Shown here in pieces: positions 24,031 to 33,829 of a stretch of 42,994 nt of DNA. How positions within the stretch are numbered: position 1 is the first letter of the stretch; each line of letters starts with the position of its first letter. Location: NCBI GenBank assembly GCA_028277445.1, contig JANQGG010000051.1, positions 1 to 42,994 of the forward strand, in the 5' to 3' direction. The position numbers and the translations under genes are program-made. This stretch comes from Chloroherpetonaceae bacterium. GTDB taxonomy: Bacteria; Bacteroidota; Chlorobiia; Chlorobiales; Chloroherpetonaceae. The notes beneath the pieces were generated by a model. That model ran no database searches, was not told where the DNA came from, and saw only the letters and a list, made by a program, of their open reading frames with translations.

Positions 24031-26715
24031 TTACATTTTAATGCTTACGCCAATATTAAATGTTCTGGGCAGACCAAAGAAGACTTCCGCATCATCCGCA
24101 TCATGGTCAAGATCAAAACTATTGAAACGGCTGTTATCTTCTGCATCGGATATATATTCGATATCAAAAAGGTTATATACATGTGCAAAAGCAGTTAATT
24201 CTACACCTTGAATATCAATTGGCAGGTTGTAAAAAGCATGCAAATCAAATAATCCATAAGATGGCGCTTCCCAGCTTTGAGTTCTATCATTTTCATCTGT
24301 TCTTGAAAATGGATCAAATTCTGCATAATGATTTGTGTAATATTTATAAACGAACTCAATATTAAATCCATCAATTGGATAAATTGTACTTGATAATGAG
24401 AGTTGTGTTTGTGGTGCGTCTCCAACTTTTAGATCTTTGATATAAAAGTCAAGTTCAACATTATCTAATTTGCCTTCATCTGAATAATCTTTGATTCTGG
24501 CGCTTACATCATCAGTATAAGTCCAATCACCCAATGATCCGGAAGCATCAAATCTTACAAAATCGGTAGGTTTATAACCAAGTTCTAACTCTAAACCCAT
24601 ATGTCTTTGATTCATGCCTTCAATAAATACTAAAATATCATCACCACTTAACAATTGAACACTTCGTGTCTTAGCTCGATCTTTCCATAATGTAAAATAT
24701 CCATTAAAACGAACTTCTAATTTACGATCTGAGCTGTTGAAAACAGTTCCGGCTTCAATAGATGTGAATTTTTCGTTTTTAGGATCGGTAGCTAATGTGC
24801 CATCGCCATCATCAATCACATTATCAAAAATAGGTACTTTTGAAATGTAACCAAGGTTGGCAAAGACATCGAAGTTATCAGTTAAGCGGTAGTTAGCACC
24901 GCCTTTTACTTGGAAACCAGAAATCCAATCAGATTCAACAGATAATCGATTACCATCATCATCTTTCGTAAAATGATCAAAGAATGAATAAGTAATGGCC
25001 GACCAGCTCAATGTTCCATAGGCAGAAATAGGACCATCTGAATATTCAGCTTGACCAAAGAATCCCCACCAATCAACAGTGTTAGTATTATAATATGCAA
25101 TTTTATCACCTAATACTTTTTTCTCTGCACCAGGAGCATCAAATTCGTTTCCCGTATAAATAAAATATTTTCCTCCAAGAAGGTCTCGTACTTCTCGGAA
25201 GTGATCAATTTCAGCAGTGCGCCAATCTACGCCAAAAGTAGTTTTGATTTGATCGTTGAACTGATAATTTAATTTTGAAATGGCGCCAATTTGCCATTGG
25301 TTGTTTACACTGTTGCGCAATATACCTCGTGCAGTATCGGTTTCCATATTTTTTGCAATGGTAGCATCCCAATCCACAATTCGTGATGGTCCGGTATTAT
25401 CCCATTGCATACTACCGTAAGTTCCAGTTCCACCACCTTTTCCACCTGAGTAATAAACAGTAGTAAATAAGGTTAAATCATTGGTGAGTTGAGAATACCA
25501 GTTGATATTTACCAATGGTTTGTGGAAGTAGTTTTCACGTTCATTAATGAAGCTATCATCAAAACGCTCATGTATTTGGCCGTCCCACCATTGTTTTCCA
25601 GTATAAGCAGGATTTACACCATTAATATTTTGGTTGTACGTGCGGCCGCGCTCTACAAAACGATCCCAATTTTCAGGGTCATAATCATCCAACCCTTTTA
25701 CAAAATCATGGCTATATGCACGAATGTTTTGTTTGTACCTGTTTTGACCGTGCCGTTGAGGCGCCCCCAAGGCATAAAACTCCAAACGATTGTTTGGGTT
25801 GAGTTGATAGCTGGCTGCAAAATAATATGCCCAAGCATCTGTCCAAGTACCGTCAATAATACCGTTACCAGTTTTACGGGCTAAACCGCCACTTATAGCA
25901 TATTTACCATCAATTAAACCGGTATTTGCAGTAATAGTGGTTTTTTCGAATCCACCATTACCTATTTCTTGTTTAAACATGGCGCCTTGTTCCATCTTAG
26001 TAGCATCGGTGAGGATGTTCATTGTACCTCCGATTGATGGTGTGGCAAGGTTAACCGCACTTAAACCACGTTGCATCTGAATAGATTCGGACATATCACC
26101 AATACCATCCCAGTTCGACCAGTATACCCAGCCATTTTCCATGTCATTTACCGGCACACCGTTAATCATGATCGATACATTTCGTTGATCGAAACCACGA
26201 ACATTAATACGCGCATCACCTGCACCACCGCCTTGCTGGGTTGCATATACACTTGGCGTTATGTTCATGATCATTGGGATATCGCGAGATCCGAGTTTTT
26301 GAGTGATCTCTTCTTTTTTTACAGTAGAAAACGCAACCGGCGTTTTGCGTTCAATCGCTCGGTCAGCTAAAACGGTAATCGCATTTGCTACGACGCTTGA
26401 TTCCTTTAACTCAAAGTTAAAAGTTAAATCAGAATCATCTTCAATGGTAATTTCTTTTGTTGATGTTATGTATCCGGCATATGTAACCAATAACTTGTAC
26501 TCACCAGCCGGTACCTTCTTGATTTTAAAATTACCATCACGATCTGCAATTGCACCAAATTTGGTGCCTTCTAGCCGGATAGTAGCACCTGTTAATTCTT
26601 CACCGTTTTTTGAATCCACAACACTTCCCATTATGGTTCCATCTGCTGCCATTGATGCCAGGGGATGGAAAACCAAAGTAGCCAGTAAAACCAATTTCAA
26701 TAGAAATTTACCCAT
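24031..26715 (-). CDS. TonB-dependent outer-membrane receptor
   Basis: An 894-residue outer-membrane beta-barrel receptor. It has a signal peptide (1-~23), a carboxypeptidase-like regulatory domain (about 25-110, GSVVDSKNGEELTGATIRLEG), a plug domain (about 120-240, INVRGFDQRNVSIMINGVPV and GGTMNILTD) and then the barrel, ending in the aromatic-rich strand FGLPRTFNIGVSIKM. The ATG is preceded by GGAGGG. No SusD-like lipoprotein is adjacent, so it is a stand-alone receptor rather than a SusCD pair. The substrate is unknown. The exbBD-tonB operon nearby on the opposite strand could energise it. Confidence 0.93.
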   Translation of the reverse strand: MGKFLLKLVLLATLVFHPLASMAADGTIMGSVVDSKNGEELTGATIRLEGTKFGAIADRDGNFKIKKVPAGEYKLLVTYAGYITSTKEITIEDDSDLTFNFELKESSVVANAITVLADRAIERKTPVAFSTVKKEEITQKLGSRDIPMIMNITPSVYATQQGGGAGDARINVRGFDQRNVSIMINGVPVNDMENGWVYWSNWDGIGDMSESIQMQRGLSAVNLATPSIGGTMNILTDATKMEQGAMFKQEIGNGGFEKTTITANTGLIDGKYAISGGLARKTGNGIIDGTWTDAWAYYFAASYQLNPNNRLEFYALGAPQRHGQNRYKQNIRAYSHDFVKGLDDYDPENWDRFVERGRTYNQNINGVNPAYTGKQWWDGQIHERFDDSFINERENYFHKPLVNINWYSQLTNDLTLFTTVYYSGGKGGGTGTYGSMQWDNTGPSRIVDWDATIAKNMETDTARGILRNSVNNQWQIGAISKLNYQFNDQIKTTFGVDWRTAEIDHFREVRDLLGGKYFIYTGNEFDAPGAEKKVLGDKIAYYNTNTVDWWGFFGQAEYSDGPISAYGTLSWSAITYSFFDHFTKDDDGNRLSVESDWISGFQVKGGANYRLTDNFDVFANLGYISKVPIFDNVIDDGDGTLATDPKNEKFTSIEAGTVFNSSDRKLEVRFNGYFTLWKDRAKTRSVQLLSGDDILVFIEGMNQRHMGLELELGYKPTDFVRFDASGSLGDWTYTDDVSARIKDYSDEGKLDNVELDFYIKDLKVGDAPQTQLSLSSTIYPIDGFNIEFVYKYYTNHYAEFDPFSRTDENDRTQSWEAPSYGLFDLHAFYNLPIDIQGVELTAFAHVYNLFDIEYISDAEDNSRFNSFDLDHDADDAEVFFGLPRTFNIGVSIKM

Positions 26716-26968
26716 ATAACCCTCCGAGGTTTAGTTTTATTTTTGTGTTTAGAGGTTGATTGTCAGACAAATGATCTAACGGGCAATAATAAAATTTCAA
26801 ACAATGAAGTATGTTTAGGAGAGTTTAAATGATCGTTAACTTTGTGTTAAAGGGTAAATAGGCGACATTGAAAATGTTTGTGGGATAAACAAAGCCGATA
26901 GGAGTCTTATGGAAATTATCTTAGCTTTTCATAGATTTAGCAACTCAAAATTTTTAACCATCATTTGA

Positions 26969-27940
26969 ATGAATTCTAATAACATTATTTTTCTTCGTAA
27001 GGCATCTTTTTTCTCCTCTGCAGTTACTTATTTATGGATTTTTTTAGGCGGTTTGGTTCGGGTTTCCGGAGCCGGGCAAAGTTGTCCGGGGTGGCCAAAA
27101 TGTTATGGTTTGTGGCTGCCCCCGTCAAGCATTTCCGAGATTCCAGCCGGCATCGATGTTGCAGGATTTGATCCTCAACTGACTTGGATCGTTTTCATTT
27201 ACAAATACATCGGTCTTTTTGTTTTATTAAGCGTTGGCTTTACGATTGCCGTAGCATTTCAATCATTTAAATATGTCTCCAAAGTATTTTTTGCACTTCT
27301 TTCTGTGATATTGATTATCCTTCTGGATTTGTGGTTATCCTTAAGTTTGTTTTCGGTTAATTACGAACCTTTTGCAATCACCGTTCATTACATTTTATCC
27401 CTCATAATTGCCAGTATTTTGGTTTATGTTACCACACAAGCTTATCTGATTGAAAATCCCCAGTCGGAAGAGAAGGCTGAATATCCGCCCTCATCCCAGA
27501 TCTTATTTTCTTTTTTGTGGGCATTCGGGATCATCCAGATTGCCTTGGGAACTCGAGTCCGAGAACAATTAGAGTGGGTTAGCGGTCAGTTGCCGCTTCT
27601 CGGTCGCCAGGAGTGGTTAAGCGAAATCGGCTCAATTGGTTATCTTCATGGACTTACCGGCGTTATCCAATGTATTGTTACATGGGCAATCGGCTATTGG
27701 TTATTAAAAAACAGCAAAAAGGCTTCAGCGTTGGTTACGAATTTTATGAATGGCGTTATGGGATTGATGCTGGCGCAGATTTTATTGGGCGTCGCGTTAT
27801 TTATGGCCGGTTTGCCTGCCGTTGTTCAGATTTTGCATGAATGGGGATCAAGTTTATACATCGGGCTTATTTTGGCGTTGTATTCAACATTTGTGTATAA
27901 AAATTCATTAAAAACAGAAGCGGCGTTAAACAATGAATAA
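26969..27940 (+). CDS. ctaA: Heme A synthase (COX15/CtaA)
   Basis: A 323-residue polytopic membrane protein with about eight helices. The first helix ends in LGGLVRVSGAGQSCPGWPKCYG, the hallmark segment of heme A synthases, including the Cys pair in the following loop. Later HYILSL, YLHGLTGVIQ and ILHEWGSSLYIG supply the heme-ligand His residues. It converts heme O to heme A for aa3-type oxidase, implying aerobic or microaerobic respiration. The gene overlaps the following SCO-like gene by 8 bp, so they form one operon. Confidence 0.92.
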   Translation: MNSNNIIFLRKASFFSSAVTYLWIFLGGLVRVSGAGQSCPGWPKCYGLWLPPSSISEIPAGIDVAGFDPQLTWIVFIYKYIGLFVLLSVGFTIAVAFQSFKYVSKVFFALLSVILIILLDLWLSLSLFSVNYEPFAITVHYILSLIIASILVYVTTQAYLIENPQSEEKAEYPPSSQILFSFLWAFGIIQIALGTRVREQLEWVSGQLPLLGRQEWLSEIGSIGYLHGLTGVIQCIVTWAIGYWLLKNSKKASALVTNFMNGVMGLMLAQILLGVALFMAGLPAVVQILHEWGSSLYIGLILALYSTFVYKNSLKTEAALNNE

Positions 27941-28490
27941 AACAATTATTTGGACGCTCGTTATCTTTTTATTCATTGTTTTTGTCGGCATTTTCACAAC
28001 CCAAATGCAGCAAAAAACGGTTGGGGGAGTGCCTATCTACTCGAAATTACCGGATTTTGAATTTCAGGATTCTGAAAGGCAGTCATTTAAAAGGGTTCAA
28101 CTTTATGGGAAGATCAGCGTGTTTAATTTTCATCTTACCCATCTTGAAAAAGATACGCTAACTCAAGCTGTTAAGAACGCATTGCGTCCCCTGATAAACT
28201 CGAATCCTTCTATTCAATTATTTGATGTGTTTCCAACGCAGCAGAATTCAGAGCAAGCTAATCCAACAAACACTTTGGGTGGAGGTTTTCTTTATGCCGA
28301 AGAGTCAGCCTTAAAATCATTTATGGTTAAAGGAATGCTAATGCCCAAAGAGCGTTTAGAGGCGTTTGCAAATCAAAAAGTGGTTTTGATTGATGCCAAA
28401 GCCAGGATCAGGGGGTATTATTCTAAAGTAAAACCGGGCGACGTGGCTAAGCTTAAAGCCGATATACTTACGATTTTAAATGAGCGGTAA
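27933..28490 (+). CDS. SCO1-like thioredoxin-fold protein lacking the copper cysteines
   Basis: A 185-residue membrane-anchored protein: an N-terminal helix (about 5-23), then a domain resembling SCO1/SenC. Family-like parts are LPDFEFQDSERQSFKRVQLYGKISVFNF and VVLIDAKARIRGYYS near the end. The CxxxC copper-binding motif that follows VFNF-type strands in SCO proteins is absent; there is no Cys anywhere in the protein. Translational coupling to ctaA implies a role in cytochrome oxidase assembly, but it cannot carry copper by the usual ligands. The assignment is by pattern only and moderate in certainty. Confidence 0.55.
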   Translation: MNKTIIWTLVIFLFIVFVGIFTTQMQQKTVGGVPIYSKLPDFEFQDSERQSFKRVQLYGKISVFNFHLTHLEKDTLTQAVKNALRPLINSNPSIQLFDVFPTQQNSEQANPTNTLGGGFLYAEESALKSFMVKGMLMPKERLEAFANQKVVLIDAKARIRGYYSKVKPGDVAKLKADILTILNER

Positions 28491-28544
28491 ACCAAAATGG
28501 AAACAAGCCTACTTTTAAGACTTGTTTCCATAAATCGTTCAACA

Positions 28545-30578
28545 TTAATGCAACGTTCCTTTCGCTTCTTCGAGTTCTACCAAGAGCTGACCTTCTTTAA
28601 CCATGTCGTTGATCTTGACGGCAATGTCTTTGACCTGCCCGTTAAACGGCGCTAAAATGGCATTTTCCATTTTCATAGCTTCCAAGTTTGCAATTTCTTC
28701 GCCTTTATGGACAATATCGCCAACTTGCAACGTGCCGCGATCAGGGTTGCCGATGCGCCAAACTGTTCCGTTAATCGGTGATCCGACTTGTTTGGCACCT
28801 TGGGCCATTCGTATGGTGGATTTTACAGCTCGGGGCGTTTCAACCCGGAAAACGCGCGTTTGATTATTAACCTTCATAACCACATGCACAACGCCTTCGT
28901 GCTCTGAGCCAATGGATACGCGCTCAATGGAATAAGGAACGCCGGAATATTCAAACTCAACCTTATCGCCGGGGGCTTTTAGGCCGTTGTGCCAAACATT
29001 TGTAGGCAACACCAGTGGGGCGTCCCCGAATTCTTCCCGAAATTTAATCAAGGTTAAGGTGTCTTTTGGATGCATCAGGTAGAGGATAAATTCTTCCTCG
29101 CTCGGCGTTCTGCCAAGCTCGTCGGTGAGCTTGTTTCTTAATTGATTCAGATCATCCTCTTGAACCGATTCCAGCGGAGAAAGTTCTTTTCGCGATTTTA
29201 ACTTTTCCTGCCATTCATCGCCAAATGCGCTGCGATACACCCATTCATCCGGCCAGCCTTGCGGAAGCTTGCCATATCCGCCAAGAATTAAATTTTTGAA
29301 ATCGCCCGGCGCGTTTCTGAACAAATGCAGCAATTCATCTTGCTCGGCATCTGTCATCGCGTCAAAGTTTTGATTGTGTTCTTCAACGAATTTAGTTAAT
29401 AAATTAATGATGTGCTTAACGCCGGCAACACCACGTTCTTTGGAATACATATTAACAACGCTACTGCAGGTAACCCATGTAATTTGGGATCCGGGCGTAA
29501 CATCAAAATATTTTACGATGCGATTGTAGAGCGACATCACTTTTAAGATCGCCGGCATTAAATGCAGAAAACCGCCTTTTTGGGCCTGCTCAAATGAACT
29601 TGGGAAAGCGCCGCCCGGCATACGATGCTGGGTGACATTGTAATCAAACCCTTTGAATGGCGATTCGGCCCATTCGTAATGTTGAATCCAGTTTCGCGCT
29701 TCCTGGTTGGCCGCTTCGGCTTTGGGTTTGTTTAGATGCACGTTGATGCCGGATTCTTCAAGGTAAGCCGCGGCGCTGAGCAGGGGAGCTTGGCCATAAA
29801 ATCGAGTTAATGAATCTTCTTCGACATCCAATATGTTTGCGCCAGCCTGAGCCGCCGCCAGAAGCGCCGGCAAAGCCAAACCATCCGTGGCATGTCGATG
29901 ATATTGAATGACAAGATCGGGATAGGCTTGCTTAATGTGATCAATCAGGTTATGGATACGTTTTGGGCTGCCGACTCCGGCCATATCTTTAATGCACAAA
30001 ATAATTGAATCTGTGCCGCCGCATAGATCAACAATGTTATTGACAACACTTAAATAATAGTCGTTGGTCGTCCAATCGGCTTGAGTAAATGAAATGGCGG
30101 GTTGAAACATGCGGCCGCGCTTCATAATGATTTCAGCGGCGGTTCGCATATTACGAATGTCGTTCAGAAATGAAAAACATCGCCAAACGTCGATATCTAC
30201 CTTGGATATTACATATTCATTGACATTTTTAGGGTACGGCCTGTAGCCCCACAAGTTGGTTTCACGAATTAAGGTTTGAAGCAAGACATTCGGCATTTCT
30301 TTACGCAGAATGTCAACTTCTTCAAACGGGGTTTCGCGGCGGTTCATAATTCCAACATGCCATCGGGCGCCGCCATGACATTCGGAGCTAAACAATCCCA
30401 TCTCGTTGTAATGAGGGCCAAAACCTCTTAAATCCCTGATACGCAATCGGTTTTTGTAATCCGATTGCCCGGCGTCGCGCATACCGGTTGAAGTAAACAT
30501 GACTTTGTTTAGACCGCGAACTGTTTTGACAATATCTTCAGGCGCCATGCCCGGTTTAATGAGTGTGTAATTCATCAT
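28545..30578 (-). CDS. pycB: Pyruvate carboxylase subunit B (carboxyltransferase plus biotin domain)
   Basis: A 677-residue protein. The carboxyltransferase TIM barrel spans about 15-300, with the catalytic-type Lys in CIKDMAGVGSP and the metal site in QYHRHATDG. The conserved PYC/OADA linker follows. The C-terminus is a biotinyl domain with Lys636 in EAMKMENA as biotin acceptor. It transfers carboxybiotin carboxyl to pyruvate, giving oxaloacetate. The same architecture occurs in the oxaloacetate decarboxylase alpha subunit, but no beta/gamma membrane subunits are nearby. The adjacent biotin carboxylase gene argues for a carboxylase. It lies 4 bp downstream of that gene. Confidence 0.85.
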   Translation of the reverse strand: MMNYTLIKPGMAPEDIVKTVRGLNKVMFTSTGMRDAGQSDYKNRLRIRDLRGFGPHYNEMGLFSSECHGGARWHVGIMNRRETPFEEVDILRKEMPNVLLQTLIRETNLWGYRPYPKNVNEYVISKVDIDVWRCFSFLNDIRNMRTAAEIIMKRGRMFQPAISFTQADWTTNDYYLSVVNNIVDLCGGTDSIILCIKDMAGVGSPKRIHNLIDHIKQAYPDLVIQYHRHATDGLALPALLAAAQAGANILDVEEDSLTRFYGQAPLLSAAAYLEESGINVHLNKPKAEAANQEARNWIQHYEWAESPFKGFDYNVTQHRMPGGAFPSSFEQAQKGGFLHLMPAILKVMSLYNRIVKYFDVTPGSQITWVTCSSVVNMYSKERGVAGVKHIINLLTKFVEEHNQNFDAMTDAEQDELLHLFRNAPGDFKNLILGGYGKLPQGWPDEWVYRSAFGDEWQEKLKSRKELSPLESVQEDDLNQLRNKLTDELGRTPSEEEFILYLMHPKDTLTLIKFREEFGDAPLVLPTNVWHNGLKAPGDKVEFEYSGVPYSIERVSIGSEHEGVVHVVMKVNNQTRVFRVETPRAVKSTIRMAQGAKQVGSPINGTVWRIGNPDRGTLQVGDIVHKGEEIANLEAMKMENAILAPFNGQVKDIAVKINDMVKEGQLLVELEEAKGTLH

Positions 30579-30582
30579 GTTT

Positions 30583-32043
30583 TTATATCCATTTCGGTGT
30601 TCCTAAAGCAGAAATTTCAGCGACATATTTTGCAATTTTTAAAGCTTCGCTTTCGTAATCCTCTTCGTTAAACGTAGAAACCAGTTCATCCATATGGGTT
30701 TCAATGAACTTTGTGGAAAAATTTCCATTGATAAAATTCGGATGGCGGATAATGCTTAATAGAAGCGGCGCCAAAGTTTTCACCCCTTCAACGCGTAAGT
30801 TGCGGCAAAGCGTGCTATCCATTTTCATGATGGCATTTTCGCGATCCGGGCCGCTTGTCATCAAGAGCATAATAAGCGAATCGTAATATGGCGGGATGGA
30901 AGAGCCTTCAAAAGCGCCTTGAGAAACCCGGATACCCGGAATTAAATTCATATGCAGGCGTGAAATTTCCCCAAACGACGGGCTGAAGGTTTTCGGGTCT
31001 TCAGCATTAATTCGCACTTCAAGCGCCCATCGGTTCGATTTGATATCTTCCTGGTTGTATTGCAACGCTTCACCTTCTGCAATATCGAGCATCATGCTTA
31101 CGATATCCAATCCTGTAATTATTTCCGTTATGCCATGCTCAACCTGCAAGCGTGTATTGACTTCAAGGAAATAAAATTTATCCGTATCGGAATCGTAAAG
31201 AAATTCAACCGTTCCGGCTGAGGTATAATTAATGGCTTTCATTAAGCGAACCGCCGTAGAGCAGATATCTTCACGCGCTTCCGGCGAAAGGCTTGGCGAA
31301 GGGGCTTCTTCAATGACTTTCTGATTTCTGCGTTGCAGCGTGCATTCACGTTCATGCAAATGGAGAATTTTGCCATGATGGTCGGCTACAATTTGCACTT
31401 CAATGTGCCGTCCATGTTCGATGTATTTTTCAACCAACACCACATCGTCGCCAAACGACTTTTTGGCCTCGGATTTGGCTTGTGCGAAGGCATTATCAAG
31501 TTCATCGTCTTTCTGAACCCTAACCATGCCTTTGCCACCGCCGCCGGCTGAAGCCTTAATCATGATCGGGTAGGAAACATCTTCTTCTTCGAGCCACCGT
31601 CGGATTTCGTCTGGTGAATCCGGGCTGTTGATGCCTGGGATAACCGGCACATTGGCGGCAATCGCTTCGTTTTTGGATTGGATTTTGTCGCCCATTTTAT
31701 CAATAACCTCAGGCTCAGGTCCAATCCAGATCAAGCCTGCATCTTTAACCATTTTGGCAAAACTGCTGTTTTCAGCCAAAAATCCCCAACCCGGATGAAC
31801 GGCATTTGCGCCGGTTTCAAAGGCGGCTTGAATGATGCGTTCTTTATTAAGGTACGATTCAATCGGAGGCGCATCGCCAATATGTACCGCGCTGTTTGCC
31901 ATGAAAACATGGGCAGCCAAGCGATCGGGTGTGCTATAAACCGCTGTTGTCGGTATTTTTCTATCCTGACAGGTTTGAATAACGCGTACTGCCGGAACAC
32001 TTCGGTTAGCCACCAGGACTTTTTTTATCTCGGAATTAGCCAT
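30583..32043 (-). CDS. pycA: Pyruvate carboxylase subunit A (biotin carboxylase)
   Basis: A 486-residue ATP-grasp enzyme that carboxylates biotin using ATP and bicarbonate. Motifs: VHPGWGFLAENSSFA (about 83-97), MIKASAGGGGKGM (ATP-binding glycine-rich loop), VEKYIEHGRHIEVQI, HERECTLQRRNQKVIEEAPSP, and FLEVNTRLQVEHGITE with the catalytic Glu/Arg set. It is first in a two-gene operon with the carboxyltransferase subunit. A similar protein serves acetyl-CoA carboxylase, but the partner here is of the pyruvate type. Oxaloacetate production fits either anaplerosis or a reductive TCA cycle. Confidence 0.88.
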   Translation of the reverse strand: MANSEIKKVLVANRSVPAVRVIQTCQDRKIPTTAVYSTPDRLAAHVFMANSAVHIGDAPPIESYLNKERIIQAAFETGANAVHPGWGFLAENSSFAKMVKDAGLIWIGPEPEVIDKMGDKIQSKNEAIAANVPVIPGINSPDSPDEIRRWLEEEDVSYPIMIKASAGGGGKGMVRVQKDDELDNAFAQAKSEAKKSFGDDVVLVEKYIEHGRHIEVQIVADHHGKILHLHERECTLQRRNQKVIEEAPSPSLSPEAREDICSTAVRLMKAINYTSAGTVEFLYDSDTDKFYFLEVNTRLQVEHGITEIITGLDIVSMMLDIAEGEALQYNQEDIKSNRWALEVRINAEDPKTFSPSFGEISRLHMNLIPGIRVSQGAFEGSSIPPYYDSLIMLLMTSGPDRENAIMKMDSTLCRNLRVEGVKTLAPLLLSIIRHPNFINGNFSTKFIETHMDELVSTFNEEDYESEALKIAKYVAEISALGTPKWI

Positions 32044-32267
32044 CTCTTACCAATGATTTTCGGATTTCAAGACATCCGTAGTTTTTATGTCATTGCTGCC
32101 ATACGACAGCGCAAATAATATTATGGGATGGTTCTAAATCATGCGGATATTGCAGATTTAAAATCAGTTTATAAAATGTAATGAAATTATTGAATGATAG
32201 GATAAACCCAACATTGCTTTTTCATCATTTTATATTTAAGAATGAAACTTTCAATCATAGCCGGTCT
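32044..32267. other. Intergenic region upstream of pycA
   Basis: With the sucC terminator this makes a ~350-bp gap between sucC and pycA. It should hold the pycAB promoter. It is AT-rich with no repeat or clear operator; I see nothing else to report. Confidence 0.35.
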
Positions 32268-32296
32268 AAAAAAATAGGGGCCGGCATAAACCCCTA
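32268..32296 (-). terminator. Terminator after sucC
   Basis: On the minus strand: TAGGGG, a 10-base loop, CCCCTA, then seven T. It lies about 100 bp past the sucC stop and separates sucC from pycAB. Confidence 0.7.
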
Positions 32297-32396
32297 CCTT
32301 AATTTTTGAGGTTTTTTCGTTTATGAATCACCATATTTCATGAGCTTTTTGCAAATAAAACATGATGAATCAAAACCCCAAAACCTTAAGAAACCA

Positions 32397-33572
32397 TTAA
32401 CTGGCTATGGCATGATTCACTTTTTGAGCAGCATCCTGCAATCCTTTCGCTGAAATCAAATTCAGTCCGGAGTCATCAAGCATTTTTTGAGCAATTTCTG
32501 CATTCGTACCTTCAAGACGAACAATAACCGGTACATGCAAATCAATGTTTTTAGCAGCTTGAATCACACCGCCTGCAACTCGATCGCATCGAACGATACC
32601 TCCGAAAATATTCACCAAAATGGCTTTTACATTCGGGTCGCTTAAAATAATACGGAATCCTTCCTGCACGGTCTGAGGATTAGCGCCGCCGCCCACATCG
32701 AGGAAGTTGGCGGGTTTTCCACCGGCAAGCTGGATCATATCCATCGTACCCATAGCCAGTCCGGCGCCGTTAACCATACAACCCACGTTGCCATCAAGGC
32801 GCACATAGTTCAGGTTAGATTCTGAGGCTTCTACTTCAAGTGGATCTTCTTCGTGAGTATCTCGCAGTTCAATGAAGTCTTTGTGGCGGAAGAGGGCATT
32901 GTCATCAAAATTGATTTTAGCGTCCAATGCAATAACACGGCCTTCTTTCGTCACAACCAACGGGTTGATCTCTGCAAGAGAGCAATCAATATCCATATAC
33001 GCTTTGTATAGCGCGGTAATAAATTTTACGCCATTTTTAAACTGATCGCCGGTAAGCCCTAAGAAAAATGCAGCCTGGCGAGCTTGATTGGCTTGCAAAC
33101 CCAAGGTTGGGTGAATCTGAAGTTTTAGCAATTTATCCGGGGATTCTTCGGCAACGGTTTCAATTTCCATACCGCCTTCGGTAGAAACCATTAATACGTT
33201 GCGCGATGTGGCGCGATCGAGAGTAATGCCCAAATAAAACTCTTCTTCAATATTCATACCCTCTTCAATCAACAAACGACGAACCTCTTTACCTTCCGGT
33301 CCGGTTTGGTGCGTAACCAGGATAGAACCAAGCATTTGTGAGGCATAGTTTGCGGCTTCTTCTGCTGATTTTGCAATCTTTACGCCGCCTGCTTTTCCAC
33401 GTCCTCCGGCATGAATTTGTGCTTTAACTACAACAACACCGCCACCTTGCTCAGAAAGCATTTTATCAGCCGCTTCCCTGGCTTCTTCTACTGAATAGGC
33501 AACGATGCCATTTGGGACAGTTACCCCAAAGTTTCTAAGGATATCTTTTCCTTGATATTCGTGAATGTTCAT
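32397..33572 (-). CDS. sucC: Succinyl-CoA synthetase (ADP-forming) beta subunit
   Basis: A 391-residue ATP-grasp subunit that with SucD interconverts succinyl-CoA and succinate with ATP. It begins [12 protein letters not shown], as the family does, has [15 protein letters not shown] (about 51-65), [10 protein letters not shown] and [10 protein letters not shown]. The C-terminal half has [18 protein letters not shown] and [11 protein letters not shown]. SucD is not adjacent, so the alpha subunit is encoded elsewhere. The start lacks a clear SD. Confidence 0.96.
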   Translation of the reverse strand: MNIHEYQGKDILRNFGVTVPNGIVAYSVEEAREAADKMLSEQGGGVVVVKAQIHAGGRGKAGGVKIAKSAEEAANYASQMLGSILVTHQTGPEGKEVRRLLIEEGMNIEEEFYLGITLDRATSRNVLMVSTEGGMEIETVAEESPDKLLKLQIHPTLGLQANQARQAAFFLGLTGDQFKNGVKFITALYKAYMDIDCSLAEINPLVVTKEGRVIALDAKINFDDNALFRHKDFIELRDTHEEDPLEVEASESNLNYVRLDGNVGCMVNGAGLAMGTMDMIQLAGGKPANFLDVGGGANPQTVQEGFRIILSDPNVKAILVNIFGGIVRCDRVAGGVIQAAKNIDLHVPVIVRLEGTNAEIAQKMLDDSGLNLISAKGLQDAAQKVNHAIAS

Positions 33573-33599
33573 GGTTTTTCTTTAAAAATGTTACACAGT

Positions 33600-33617
33600 G
33601 TTACATAGGTATGTAAC
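33600..33617. promoter_or_regulatory. Inverted repeat upstream of sucC
   Basis: GTTACAT, 4-base spacer, ATGTAAC: a perfect 7-bp dyad, 28 bp before the sucC start, with a further partial copy (GTTACACAGTGTTAC) overlapping its left end. The size and symmetry suit a repressor or CRP/FNR-type site, or a 5'-UTR hairpin, but no specific regulator can be named. Confidence 0.35.
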
Positions 33618-33667
33618 TGGAAGAGAGAGTATAGTAAAAATCTACTTTCGATAAAAGTCTCTTCGAA

Positions 33668-33815
33668 AATTGACGTGAATTTATTGTGTTTTGGGGTTTA
33701 ATACCCAGCAGCACGTCAATTCCGGCGCAGGACGGAATCGGGGTGAAAGACCAAAAAGAGTTATGCTCTGGGTTGTCAGAGGCTAGTCCTCCATGACGTC
33801 TGATAATCCATAACT
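33668..33815. ncRNA. Candidate structured RNA between sucC and the Toprim-like gene
   Basis: This gap is denser in complementary segments than others in the window. There is a 10-bp perfect inverted repeat AATTGACGTG (33668-33677) / CACGTCAATT (33712-33721), enclosing a small GGGT/ACCC hairpin. ATTCCG (33719-33724) pairs with CGGAAT (33733-33738). A nested arm has AGTTATG (33759-33765) / CATAACT (33809-33815) around TCAGA (33776-33780) / TCTGA (33799-33803). ACGTCA (33713-33718) could alternatively pair with TGACGT (33794-33799), giving two exclusive folds. It matches no RNA family I know, and the strand is uncertain. It could instead be dispersed repeat debris. Confidence 0.35.
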
Positions 33816-33829
33816 TGCCACGAGATCCT

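Noticed and set aside
28545-32043. Sodium-pumping oxaloacetate decarboxylase
   Set aside because: The alpha-subunit architecture would fit, but no beta/gamma membrane subunits are present and a biotin carboxylase gene is directly attached.
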